Assembly: GCA_035533335.1 (NCBI GenBank)
Contig: DATLUC010000137.1
Span: forward strand, 1 to 64,000
Direction of reading: 5' to 3'
Length of the DNA: 64,000 bases
Source of the DNA: DATKSS01 sp035533335
GTDB lineage: Bacteria > Chloroflexota > Dormibacteria > Dormibacterales > Dormibacteraceae
Shown: in pieces, positions 9,382 to 17,926 of the stretch
Layout of the letters: each line of letters begins with the position of its first letter
Numbering within the stretch: the first letter of the stretch is position 1
Position numbers and translations under genes: made by a program
Notes under the pieces: generated by a model
Seen by the model: only the letters and a program-made list of their open reading frames with translations
Database searches by the model: none
What the model was told of the DNA's origin: nothing

Positions 9382-9412
9382 CGGAATTCCCCGGTAGCCA
9401 TCGCTCGCAGAG

Positions 9413-10036
9413 ATGAGCCCTACTCCGGATTTCGCGCGGTACGGAGTGGCGACGGTGCATGAAGCCTCGGGCCGCGCCGCCATCGTCGACGCCGACCTGC
9501 TTCAACTCGTCCCGGGCAGCCGCGTCGCGGGCAGGGCGCGCACCGTGCGCTGCGGTCAGGGCGACAACCTCATGGTGCACGCCGCGCTGAGCGAGGTCGA
9601 AGTCGGGGAGGTGCTGGTGCTCACCATGCCGGAGCCGGCGCCGGTCGCCCTGGTCGGCGAGCTCATCGCGATCCAGGCCCTCCATCGCAAGGTGGCCGGC
9701 ATCCTCGTCGACGGGGCGGTGCGGGATACGGAAGAGCTGGCGCGGCTCAGGTTGCCGATCTGGGCTCGCTGGATCAGGGCGAGCGGGGCGACCAAGGATG
9801 TCGTCGGCGAGATCAACGTCCCGGTCGAGGTGGGAGGGATGCTGATCCGGCCGGGCGACATCGTGGTCATGGATTCGGACGGCGCCGTGGTGGTGCCGGC
9901 CGAGCGCGAGGCCGAGGTCCTGCGGGCCTGTGAGGCGAGGGAGCAGAAGGAGAACGAGGCGAGGGAGAAGTACCGCAGCGGCCTACTCACATACGACCTG
10001 CTCGGCCTGCGTTCGAAGGTGGAAGGCCGAAGCTGA
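9413..10036 (+). CDS. RraA family protein (HMG/CHA aldolase-like)
   Basis: The 207-residue protein has the RraA fold signatures GxGDN-like CGQGDN, the GILVDGAVRDTEEL loop with the catalytic-type Arg-Asp, and GDIVVMDSDGAVVVP. Members are either 4-hydroxy-4-methyl-2-oxoglutarate aldolases or oxaloacetate decarboxylases, or RNase E inhibitors in Enterobacteria. The aldolase/decarboxylase role is more likely in this lineage. A helical extension (ACEAREQKENEAREKYR) follows the domain. It stands alone between a secreted protein and the chemoreceptor region. Confidence 0.88.
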   Translation: MSPTPDFARYGVATVHEASGRAAIVDADLLQLVPGSRVAGRARTVRCGQGDNLMVHAALSEVEVGEVLVLTMPEPAPVALVGELIAIQALHRKVAGILVDGAVRDTEELARLRLPIWARWIRASGATKDVVGEINVPVEVGGMLIRPGDIVVMDSDGAVVVPAEREAEVLRACEAREQKENEAREKYRSGLLTYDLLGLRSKVEGRS

Positions 10037-10292
10037 TCACCTTCCACTTCCGCGTTGGCCGGAAGTACCCGGCCGAGCCGGGGGATTGGGAGGTGGAAAC
10101 CCAGCGTCGGATGTCCCCGGCCGGCCCTCCGGGAAACCTTCCCCATTGCGTGGGGAAGCCATAAGGTCGGCCTCGACCCATCCACTTTGACGGCTTGGTT
10201 GCTGTCGGTTCCGATGGCGCCCTTTGGCCGCCCAGCATCGAGACTTGAGGCGAGGAACCGACGGCGAGGTGCCCGAGGTCTTCGGCCCAGGC
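10037..10292 (+). other. 256-bp leader/intergenic region with two hairpins
   Basis: No convincing gene lies between rraA and the chemoreceptor. Two perfect short stems are visible. One pairs GGCCGG (10057-10062) with CCGGCC (10069-10074). The other pairs CTTCCCCA (10138-10145) with TGGGGAAG (10151-10158) around a TTGCG loop. Neither is followed by a T-run, so a classical terminator is not supported. The stretch could be a structured 5' leader of the chemoreceptor mRNA. I could not match it to a riboswitch class by eye. Confidence 0.35.
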
Positions 10293-12005
10293 ATGAGCAG
10301 AGCGCCAGACCAATCGCCCGCTCCCGGAACGAGCTCGGTCATCACCCTTGACGCGAGCAGGGGTGGGCGCACGCCTTCACCCAGGCCGGTCTTGGTCCCC
10401 GCCCCGCAAGGCCGCCCGCCAGGCCCTGGAGCCGGCGCCGACGTGGCAGGGCCGGTGCAGAAGCGCCGCTTCCTGTTGCGATCGAGCATCAGGGCGCAGG
10501 CCGCCTCAGTATTTCTGCTCCTCGCCATCCTCGTCCCGGGCCTTCTGGGAATCATGGCCTTCGGCCTGCAGGCAACAGAGCAAGCCAACGCGGAACAGGG
10601 CACTCTGCAAACCTGGCAGCTTGCGTCGGCCCGTCAGGATGCCTCATCACAGCTGCTGATGCACCTGGTCCGGCTTTGGAACGAGGCCGAGGTGGCCAAC
10701 CAGCTGCAATCGGCTGACCAGATACACGCGCAGGTGGCGGACGCGACCTCGACCATCGATTCACTTGATGCTGAGATCGGCGCCCTCAATCTGAGCGCCG
10801 ACGCCACCAGCGTCAGGGTTGCCCAGGCCAATGCAGCCATGGCTGTCACGACCTACGCAGTGACCTTCACGACCACCGCGCACTCAGCCAATGACCAGCA
10901 GGCGGCCGATGCGCTGGTGCGAACAGCTTGGGCCGCTGCGTTGAGCCAGTCGGACCGTTACATCAGCGCGAAAATCCTGACGACTGATGCCACCGTGAAA
11001 GCTCGCACGAACTTCAACTACAACCTTGTGATCCTGGGCATCGTGCTGTTCGTGGTGGGCATCGGGCTGCTGGCGCTCCTGCAATTCGTATCGACGCTCA
11101 GCCCGATCGCCCGATTGGCCGAGAGCGCCAACGCCCTTGCAGCGGGCAGGCAGGCCGCCATACCCCCGACCCGTCGGTTGGACGAGATCGGCCAGCTGAC
11201 AGGAGCGCTGGCCACTTGGCAGGAGTCGGTGGGCGGTGCCTTGTTTCGCCTTCGTAATGAAGTCGCCGGCTCGTCGACCACGCTCTCGGTCGCAGCCCAG
11301 GACCTGGCCTCGGTCACGCTGGAGCAGACGACGGCGGCTGCCGCGACATCGGCCAGCATGGAAATCCTCGCCCAGAGCTCAGCGGCAATAGCGGACAAGA
11401 TCGACCGCGTTGCGATCCAGGCCGGCCAGACGCGTTCCAGCCTGGAGCAGGCACAGGCCGACCTCCGGGCGTCGGGCGATCGCACGCTGGCCCTGGCGGG
11501 GCGGGTCGACGAGATCGGAGGCATCCTGCAGCGAATCAACGACATCGCGGACCAGACCAACCTGCTGGCGCTCAACGCTGCGATCGAGGCGGCCAGGGCC
11601 GGTGACGCCGGTCGGGGGTTCGCGGTGGTCGCGGACGAGGTGCGCCGCCTGGCGGAGAACTCGAAAGCTGCGTCTACGGACATCGCACGCCTGGTCCAGA
11701 ACGGGCAGGCGCAGAGCAGCGACACGATCATGGCTCTGGAAAAGGGTGTCAAGCAGATGGAGCGGGCGCTGGGGATGATGCAGGAGATGTCGGAGCTCAG
11801 CGCGCAGGTGCAGATGGCGACCCAGCAGCAGCGGTCCTCGATCGCTGAGTTCGTGGTCGCCATCGAGAGCATGGCCGAAGGCAGCCGAGCGGTGGCGAGC
11901 ACCGCGCAGGAGATCGCCTCGGCAGCCGCCAGCCAGGGCCAGCTCGCGTCTGATCTCGCCGGCTTGGGCTGGAACCGCCGCGATCAAGGCGTCGCTCGCC
12001 GCTAG
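10293..12005 (+). CDS. Methyl-accepting chemotaxis protein
   Basis: The product of about 570 residues has a Pro-rich cytoplasmic N-tail, a first membrane helix (about 69-90) and an outer helical sensor domain of about 150 residues. A second membrane helix (NLVILGIVLFVVGIGLLALL, about 245) follows, then a HAMP domain and the signalling domain with the conserved hairpin tip DQTNLLALNAAIEAARAG. The outer domain is rich in Ala and has no recognisable ligand motif. The C-terminus lacks a CheR/CheB tether pentapeptide. The start is uncertain: in-frame ATGs occur at 10224 and 10293, and neither has a good ribosome site. No che or flagellar genes are nearby; a hybrid kinase and response regulator follow immediately. 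Confidence 0.88.
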   Translation: MSRAPDQSPAPGTSSVITLDASRGGRTPSPRPVLVPAPQGRPPGPGAGADVAGPVQKRRFLLRSSIRAQAASVFLLLAILVPGLLGIMAFGLQATEQANAEQGTLQTWQLASARQDASSQLLMHLVRLWNEAEVANQLQSADQIHAQVADATSTIDSLDAEIGALNLSADATSVRVAQANAAMAVTTYAVTFTTTAHSANDQQAADALVRTAWAAALSQSDRYISAKILTTDATVKARTNFNYNLVILGIVLFVVGIGLLALLQFVSTLSPIARLAESANALAAGRQAAIPPTRRLDEIGQLTGALATWQESVGGALFRLRNEVAGSSTTLSVAAQDLASVTLEQTTAAAATSASMEILAQSSAAIADKIDRVAIQAGQTRSSLEQAQADLRASGDRTLALAGRVDEIGGILQRINDIADQTNLLALNAAIEAARAGDAGRGFAVVADEVRRLAENSKAASTDIARLVQNGQAQSSDTIMALEKGVKQMERALGMMQEMSELSAQVQMATQQQRSSIAEFVVAIESMAEGSRAVASTAQEIASAAASQGQLASDLAGLGWNRRDQGVARR

Positions 12006-12025
12006 TAGCGCCGGCCAAAGACGAA

Positions 12026-13834
12026 TTGTGTCGAGGGCGGCACTTCCAAGCCCTCTCTATTGAGGGCCAGGACCCTGTAAATACCGATGGCGACTTGAAC
12101 AGGCTTAGACCGGAAGATTCAAGTGGGCCATCAGACCATGCACAGAACCATTGGAGTCCTGCTGGAATCGCACTCGAAGTTGAGCGCGCGGGGTGGAACT
12201 TGGCCAAGACGCTGAAGGTTGGGGCTGGAGGGGCCGATTCCCCACAGGCGCTGCTCGACGCCGAGCTTCGCTTTAATCCGTCCGGGACCGCGAACTTTCT
12301 GGGCAGCATCCTACAGGCTTCGACGGCGTACTCGATCATCGGCCAGGACCTGGACGGCACCATCAAGCTGTGGAACGAAGGAGCACGCCGGCTGTACGGG
12401 TACGAGCCTCGAGAAATGATCGGCCGTGCCAATTCATCGATCCTCCATGTCGCCGACGACGTCGCGTCGGGATTGCCGGCCAGGATCATGGCTACTGCTG
12501 TGCAGGCCGGCAAGTTCGAAGGCACGGTCGTGCGCCGCCGAAAGGACGGGGGGACCTTCACCGCCCGCATGGTGATGACTCCCCGGCGCGACCCCAAGGG
12601 CAACCCGATTGGTTTTCTCATCATCTCCAGTGACATGACCGAGGAGATCCTTCTGGTCCAGAAGCTGAAAGACACCAACACGGAACTGCTGGCGGCCAAC
12701 CATCACACAACTGCCTTCCTTGCGACCATGAGCCACGAGTTGAGGACGCCGCTGAACTCCATCCTCGGCTTTTCCGAGCTCCTGATCGATTCCGTTGACG
12801 ACACCTTGCCCGCGAAAACGAGAGCGCGATTCCTCGAGCAAATCCATGAGAGCGGCAAGCATTTGCTCAGCTTGATCAACGACATCCTCGACATATCGAA
12901 AGTAGAGGCCGGCCAGATGGAGCTTCGGCTGGAGCGTTTCGCAGTCGCCGACCTCATCAGCAAGGTCGTCGGCATCGTCGAGCCTTTGGCGACCCAGAAG
13001 GAGATACGGCTCGAGTTCGAAGCATCCAAAGCGGGATTGATCCTGGCCGACCCCGGGAAGCTGAAGCAGATGATCCTCAACCTGGTCTCTAACGCGATCA
13101 AGTTCACTTCACGGGGAGGCACCGCGACCATCTCGGCGGCTCGCGTCGGTGAGCGGCTGGAGATCGTCGTCTCTGACAACGGCATCGGAATCGCCGAACG
13201 GGACCTTCCTCGCATGTTCAAGGAGTTCCAGCAGCTCGACTCCGGGGTCAACCGTTCCCAGGAAGGCACCGGCCTGGGACTGGCGCTGACCCGCAGCCTG
13301 GCACGCCTGCACGGCGGCGACGTGCGCGTGAAGAGCACGATAGGCAAAGGCAGCCGGTTCACGATCGACCTGCCGATCGAGGCTCACCTCGCCAAGCCTG
13401 TGTCAAACGGTCCCGACCGCATTTCCGAAGGCATGGTCGGTGACGATTCTCGCCCGTTCGTGCTGATCGTTGAAGACGACTCCGCCTCTTCGGAGCTCCT
13501 GGCCTGGCAGATCGAGCGGGCGGGGTTCAGGACCAAGATCGCTCGGACCGGCGTGGAGGCCCTCGCGATCGCTCAGTCCGAAAGGCCCGTCGCAATCACG
13601 CTCGACATCATGCTCCCGGACATGGACGGCTGGGAGATCCTCAAGCGTCTCAAGAGCAATGACGCGACCAAGCTCATCCCGGCCATCGTGGTGAGCGTGG
13701 TTGACAACCCCGAGCTGGGCGCTGTCCTCGGATCAATCGACTACTTCGTCAAGCCCCTGGCCGTAAAAGAGCTCGTGAAGCGATTGAGCAAGCTCAACCT
13801 GAAGGTCGAGAAGCAAGCGCGGGTCGAGGCATGA
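12026..13834 (+). CDS. PAS-domain hybrid histidine kinase
   Basis: Domain order is a PAS domain (about 90-205; YSIIGQDLDGTIKLWN), HisKA with ATMSHELRTPLN (His near residue 237), a HATPase with N, G1 and G2 boxes (NLVSNAIKF, VVSDNGIGIAE, GTGLGLAL), and a C-terminal receiver with ITLDIMLPDMDG (Asp near 527). No membrane segments are seen, so it is a soluble sensor. It may sense through the PAS pocket or through contact with the upstream chemoreceptor. The longest frame starts with TTG at 12026 and the real start may be later. The stop overlaps the next gene by 4 bp. Confidence 0.9.
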   Translation: MCRGRHFQALSIEGQDPVNTDGDLNRLRPEDSSGPSDHAQNHWSPAGIALEVERAGWNLAKTLKVGAGGADSPQALLDAELRFNPSGTANFLGSILQASTAYSIIGQDLDGTIKLWNEGARRLYGYEPREMIGRANSSILHVADDVASGLPARIMATAVQAGKFEGTVVRRRKDGGTFTARMVMTPRRDPKGNPIGFLIISSDMTEEILLVQKLKDTNTELLAANHHTTAFLATMSHELRTPLNSILGFSELLIDSVDDTLPAKTRARFLEQIHESGKHLLSLINDILDISKVEAGQMELRLERFAVADLISKVVGIVEPLATQKEIRLEFEASKAGLILADPGKLKQMILNLVSNAIKFTSRGGTATISAARVGERLEIVVSDNGIGIAERDLPRMFKEFQQLDSGVNRSQEGTGLGLALTRSLARLHGGDVRVKSTIGKGSRFTIDLPIEAHLAKPVSNGPDRISEGMVGDDSRPFVLIVEDDSASSELLAWQIERAGFRTKIARTGVEALAIAQSERPVAITLDIMLPDMDGWEILKRLKSNDATKLIPAIVVSVVDNPELGAVLGSIDYFVKPLAVKELVKRLSKLNLKVEKQARVEA

Positions 13835-14229
13835 GCGCCCCTCTGGCGGTCCTGGTCGTCGACGACAACGAGGCGGGCCAGTTCCTGGTCCAATCGGTGC
13901 TCGAGCTGCAGGGCTTTGTCGTCAACATCGCGGGCTCGAGTCCTGAGGTGCATGATCGGGTTCGCGCCCGACGTCCCGACCTGATCTTGATGGACGTCCA
14001 GCTGCCAGGCCAGGACGGCCTCGCCTTGACGCGAGAGCTCAAGGCCGATCCCGCCACGGCGCTGATTCCCATCGTAGCGCTGACGGCTCACGCCCTGGCC
14101 GGTCAGAAGGAAGCGGCGTTCGCCGCCGGCTGCGTCGGGTACATCACAAAGCCGATCGACACCAGGAAGCTGGGCAGCCAGATCCGCGAGATCCTTTCGG
14201 CGCCACCGGCGATGCCTGTTCGCCGCTAG
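13831..14229 (+). CDS. Single-domain response regulator (CheY/DivK-like)
   Basis: The 132-residue receiver has VVDDNE, the phosphoacceptor in LILMDVQLPG (Asp55), the Thr in ALTAH and the Lys in YITKPID. All receiver residues are intact and there is no output domain. Its ATG overlaps the stop of the hybrid kinase (ATGA). The two are therefore translationally coupled, and it is the likely second phosphate acceptor, giving a kinase-receiver-receiver relay downstream of the chemoreceptor. Confidence 0.93.
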   Translation: MSAPLAVLVVDDNEAGQFLVQSVLELQGFVVNIAGSSPEVHDRVRARRPDLILMDVQLPGQDGLALTRELKADPATALIPIVALTAHALAGQKEAAFAAGCVGYITKPIDTRKLGSQIREILSAPPAMPVRR

Positions 14230-14290
14230 CGCCCGTCAGCCAGGCCCCCGACACGTCCGCTCGAGCCAATCTGACTACACTCGTTGCGCT

Positions 14291-15472
14291 GTGGCGGCGG
14301 AACCCCCTCACCTCCTATCCGGCCTCCGGATCGTCGAGCTGTCCGCTTTCGTCGCCGCGCCGCTGGCCGGTGCGACCCTGGCCTCGCTCGGAGCCGACGT
14401 GATCCGGATCGACCCTCCAGGTGGTGGCATCGACATCGACCGATGGCCCATCCACGCGGGCAAGAGCCTCTACTGGGCGGGTCTCAACCAGGGCAAGCGT
14501 TCGGTGACCATCGACACGCGCACTGATGAAGGACGCGAGCAGGTGACGAGGTTGATCACCGCGCCGGGCGAGGACGCCGGCATCGTATTGACCAACCTCC
14601 CCGTCGCCGGTTGGAGCTCTTACGCGCAGCTTTCAAAGCTGCGGCCGGACCTGATCATGCTCGTGATCAGCGGTGACCGAGACGGCCGCCCCGCGGTCGA
14701 TTACACGGTCAACGCGGCCGTCGGGTTCCCGTGGATCACCGGACCAGAAGGCCACTCAGGACCGGTCAACCACGTGCTTCCGGCCTGGGATGCGATGACG
14801 GGGTACCTCGCGGCACTGGCGATCCTGGCCGCCGAGCGCCATCGCCGCTCCACCGGCGAAGGTCAGCTCATCGAGCTCAGCCTCGCCGACGTCGGGCTGT
14901 CGGTGGCGGGGAGCCTCGGCCTGCTGGGCGAGGCCATCCTCAACGAAGAGCCGCGCGGCCGTTTCGGCAACCACGTCTATGGAACCTTCGGCCGCGATTT
15001 CGCCACCCGCGACGGCCGGCACCTGATGGTCCTGGCCCTGACGCCTCGCCAGTGGCGCAGCCTGGGAGAGGCCACGGGGCTGAAGGACCGGCTGCGCGAG
15101 ATCGAGAAGCGTGACGGGCTCGATTTCCGGCACGAAGGCGACCGATGGCGTGGGCGGCACGACATCTGCGAGTTGCTGGGCGAATGGATCGGCGGCCGCG
15201 ACCTTGCCGAGATCAGTGCTGCGTTCGAGGCCGATGGCGTCTTGTGGGGGCCATACCAGACGGTCAAGGAGCTCGTCGCGGGCGACCCCAGGGCATCACT
15301 CGACAACCCGATGTTCGCCGAAATCGATCACCCGGGTCTCGGGCGGTACCTGACCGCAGGGTCGCCGCTGCGCTTCGGCGCGTGCACGCCGGTGCCTCCA
15401 TCGCCGTCCCCTTCGCTCGGCCAGCACACGGACGAGGTGCTGCGCGAGCTCGACGTGGTGAGGGGCAAATGA
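14291..15472 (+). CDS. CaiB/BaiF family CoA transferase
   Basis: The 393-residue class III CoA transferase starts GLRIVELSAFVAAPLAGATLASLGADVIRIDPP and has NLPVAGW and the active-site region AVDYTVNAAVGFPWIT, where the conserved Asp in a DYT context forms the aspartyl-CoA anhydride. Family members activate dicarboxylates such as itaconate or mesaconate, carnitine or bile acids. It opens a four-gene run with a MaoC hydratase, an acyl-CoA dehydrogenase and a CitE-like lyase. That context fits itaconate/citramalate or mesaconate use (Ict-Ich-Ccl logic), but the substrate is inference. The start is GTG. Confidence 0.88.
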   Translation: MAAEPPHLLSGLRIVELSAFVAAPLAGATLASLGADVIRIDPPGGGIDIDRWPIHAGKSLYWAGLNQGKRSVTIDTRTDEGREQVTRLITAPGEDAGIVLTNLPVAGWSSYAQLSKLRPDLIMLVISGDRDGRPAVDYTVNAAVGFPWITGPEGHSGPVNHVLPAWDAMTGYLAALAILAAERHRRSTGEGQLIELSLADVGLSVAGSLGLLGEAILNEEPRGRFGNHVYGTFGRDFATRDGRHLMVLALTPRQWRSLGEATGLKDRLREIEKRDGLDFRHEGDRWRGRHDICELLGEWIGGRDLAEISAAFEADGVLWGPYQTVKELVAGDPRASLDNPMFAEIDHPGLGRYLTAGSPLRFGACTPVPPSPSPSLGQHTDEVLRELDVVRGK

Positions 15473-15966
15473 CCGTCAAGCCGGGCTGGAAGGGCCGCTT
15501 CTACGAAGACTTCGAGGTGGGCGACGTTTACGAGCATCCCCTCGGGCGGACGATCACGACCGCGGACAACATCTGGTTCACGCTGCTCACACAGAACACG
15601 GCGCCGCTGCATTTCGACCATCACTACGCGAGCCAGACGGAGTTCAAGAAGCCGCTCGTCAACAGCTGCCTAACCCTGTCGCTGGTCACGGGCCAGAGCG
15701 TGACCGACGTCTCGCAGAACGTCATGGCCAACCTCGGTTGGGACGAGGTTCGCCTACCTCATCCAGTCTTTGAGGGCGACACCGTGTACTCGCGTTCTGA
15801 GGTGCTCGAAAAGCGCGATTCGCAGTCGCGTCCCAATGTTGGCGTGGTCACAGTGCGTACCGCGGGGTTCAACCAGGAGGGGGTGGAGGTCATCTCATTC
15901 CGGCGCACGCTGCTGGTGTACCGGCGCGGCAAGTCGCCGTCCATCGCCAGGCTCAAGCCGGGCTAG
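15469..15966 (+). CDS. MaoC-like acyl-CoA hydratase
   Basis: A 165-residue hotdog protein with the pattern GRFYEDFEVGDVYEHPLGRTIT and the active-site stretch TQNTAPLHFDHHYA, where Asp and His act in hydration of an enoyl-CoA. It closely resembles the mycobacterial MaoC protein encoded beside a CitE-like lyase and FadE19 (Rv2499c-type). In this context it would hydrate itaconyl-, mesaconyl- or a methyl-branched enoyl-CoA. The ATG overlaps the CoA transferase stop by 4 bp, and the acyl-CoA dehydrogenase begins 6 bp downstream. Confidence 0.9.
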   Translation: MTVKPGWKGRFYEDFEVGDVYEHPLGRTITTADNIWFTLLTQNTAPLHFDHHYASQTEFKKPLVNSCLTLSLVTGQSVTDVSQNVMANLGWDEVRLPHPVFEGDTVYSRSEVLEKRDSQSRPNVGVVTVRTAGFNQEGVEVISFRRTLLVYRRGKSPSIARLKPG

Positions 15967-15972
15967 CGAGAC

Positions 15973-17130
15973 ATGGACTTCGAGCTATCGGAGCAGCAGA
16001 CGGCTTTTCGTGACCTGATGCGCGACTTCGCGCGACGAAGCATCGCGCCTGTCGCCCGCGAATCGGAGCTGGCCGGCCGCTACCCGAGCGAGATAGTCGA
16101 TGAGATGAAGGCGATGGGCCTGTTCGGGATGCTCGTCCCGGAGGACTACGGCGGGATCGGGATCGATGCGGTCTCTTACGCCATCGTGTTCGAGGAGATC
16201 TCGAAGGCGTGGATGGGCGTGGCCGGGATACTGGGCTCGCATTCGCTCGCCACCTGGATGGTGGCCCGGCATGGCACCGAGGAGCAGAAGCGCCGCTGGC
16301 TGCCCGCCTGGGCGAGCGGCCAGCGGCGTTCAGGGATTGCGCTCACCGAGCCGGGTGCGGGCAGCGACCTGCAGGGCATCTCGACGCTGGCTCGCCACGC
16401 CGGCGACCACTACGTCATCAACGGAGCCAAGACCTGGATCACCAACGCGCGGCACGCCGACCCGCTGCCCGTCCTGGTCAAAACCGACCCGGACGCGCAG
16501 CCCCGCCACAAGGGCATGAGTATCCTGATGGTTGAGCAGGGCACGCCTGGCTTCACGGTGGGCAAGGACCTTGGCAAGCTCGGTTACAAGGGCCCCGAAT
16601 CCTCTGAGGTCTTCTTCAACGACTGCTCCGTCCCGGTCGACAACCTGCTGGGCGGAAAAGAGGGGCAGGGACTCCAGCAGGCGCTGTCTGCGCTGGAGTT
16701 CGGGCGCGTCAACATCGCCGGACGCGCGGTCGGCGTGGCGCAGGCATGCCTCGACCGTTCGCTCGACTACGCGCGCGACCGACACGCTTTCGGTCGGCCC
16801 ATCGCCGAGTTCCAGGCGATCCAGCTCAAGCTCGCCGACATGGCGACCGAGGTGCAGGCGGCTCGTCTCCTCACGTGGTGGGCGGCTTCGGCGCTGGACG
16901 CCGGCCGCCGCGCGGACATGGAGACCGGGATGGCGAAGCTCTATGCGTCCGAGATTTGCATCAAAGCCGCCCTCGAGGCGATGCGGATCCACGGCGGCTA
17001 TGGGTACTCGACCGAGTACGACATCGAGCGTTTCTATCGCGACGCCCCCCTGATGGCGATCGGCGAAGGCACCAACGACATCCTGCGGACCGTGATCGCG
17101 CGGCAGCTGGTGCGCGGACAGGGTGCCTGA
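15973..17130 (+). CDS. Acyl-CoA dehydrogenase
   Basis: The 385-residue protein has complete acyl-CoA dehydrogenase signatures: ALTEPGAGSDLQG, WITNARHAD, the DRHAFGRPIAEFQAIQ segment, and IHGGYGYSTEYDIERFYRDAP near the C-terminus. The catalytic-base Glu position reads IGEGTNDILR, as in short-chain enzymes. It would oxidise a short or branched acyl-CoA with an ETF as electron acceptor. It lies between the MaoC hydratase and the CitE-like lyase, as in the P. aeruginosa itaconate and mycobacterial leucine-related clusters. Confidence 0.93.
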   Translation: MDFELSEQQTAFRDLMRDFARRSIAPVARESELAGRYPSEIVDEMKAMGLFGMLVPEDYGGIGIDAVSYAIVFEEISKAWMGVAGILGSHSLATWMVARHGTEEQKRRWLPAWASGQRRSGIALTEPGAGSDLQGISTLARHAGDHYVINGAKTWITNARHADPLPVLVKTDPDAQPRHKGMSILMVEQGTPGFTVGKDLGKLGYKGPESSEVFFNDCSVPVDNLLGGKEGQGLQQALSALEFGRVNIAGRAVGVAQACLDRSLDYARDRHAFGRPIAEFQAIQLKLADMATEVQAARLLTWWAASALDAGRRADMETGMAKLYASEICIKAALEAMRIHGGYGYSTEYDIERFYRDAPLMAIGEGTNDILRTVIARQLVRGQGA

Positions 17131-17926
17131 AACCGCTCGCCGGGTGCGAAGCTGGCTCTTTGCCCCGGGGCACGATTCCAAGCTCCTGGCCAGGGTTTTC
17201 GAGTGTGGCGCGGACGAGGTGCTGCTCGACCTCGAGGATGCAGTCCCTCCCCAGATGAAGGTGAGGGCGCGGCAGATGGTCGCCGAGGTGGCGGCCGCCA
17301 GGCGCTGCTGGGTGCGCGTCAACCGGCCGACGACCGACGAGTGCGCAAATGACCTGGCGGCGCTGGAGGGAATGGTCGCCGGCTTTCGCCTGCCCAAAGT
17401 CGAGTCGGCGGCCGACGTGGCATGGGTTGTGTTGCGCGCCCCCGGCATTCCCCTCGACTGCACCATCGAGTCGGCTCGCGGGGTCCTGAACGTTCACGAG
17501 ATCGCCGCCTCGCCCGGCTGCGCCCTGATGTCGCTTGGCGGAATCGACCTCGCCGTCGACCTTGGAATTGGGCGGGACGAGGCATCTCTGGACTACGCGA
17601 GATCAGCCATCGCGATTGCGACGCGCGCCGCCGGCAAGCCGCCACCGAGCGATGGCATTCATCCCAGGCTGCAAGATGACGAGGGCTTGCGGCTCGAGTG
17701 CGAGGCCGCCCGGCGGCTCGGCTTTTTCGGCAAGTCGGCCATCCATCCGCGCCAGGTGCCGATCATCAACCAGGCCTTCAGCCCCACCGCGTCGGAGCTG
17801 GCGTGGGCGGAAAGGGTGCTGGCTGCATTCGATGCATCGGGCGGGGCGGCGACCCGGCTGGCCGATGGCGAGTTCGTCGACCTGCCGGTGGCCGAGCGAG
17901 CCCGCCTCATCAGGAGCCTGCGCTAG
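17123..17926 (+). CDS. CitE-like acyl-CoA lyase (HpcH/HpaI family)
   Basis: The 267-residue TIM barrel begins RSWLFAPGHDSKLLARVFECGADEVLLDLEDAVPP. Metal ligands are likely the Glu in RLPKVESA and the Asp in SLGGIDLAVDLG, and FGKSAIHPRQVPIIN is the family C-terminal motif. Relatives cleave citramalyl-CoA, malyl-CoA or 3-hydroxy-3-methylglutaryl-CoA. With the three preceding genes it would release acetyl-CoA and an oxoacid as the final step. The GTG start overlaps the dehydrogenase stop by 8 bp. Its 3' end overlaps the convergent DoxX-like gene by 17 bp. Confidence 0.88.
   Translation: MPETARRVRSWLFAPGHDSKLLARVFECGADEVLLDLEDAVPPQMKVRARQMVAEVAAARRCWVRVNRPTTDECANDLAALEGMVAGFRLPKVESAADVAWVVLRAPGIPLDCTIESARGVLNVHEIAASPGCALMSLGGIDLAVDLGIGRDEASLDYARSAIAIATRAAGKPPPSDGIHPRLQDDEGLRLECEAARRLGFFGKSAIHPRQVPIINQAFSPTASELAWAERVLAAFDASGGAATRLADGEFVDLPVAERARLIRSLR

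Noticed and set aside
10138..10158. Intrinsic terminator after rraA
   Set aside because: The stem is perfect but is followed by CCATAAGG, not a T-run, so only a hairpin is reported.
10037..10292. c-di-GMP or other known riboswitch before the chemoreceptor
   Set aside because: I could not align the leader with any class consensus by eye; a covariance search would be needed.
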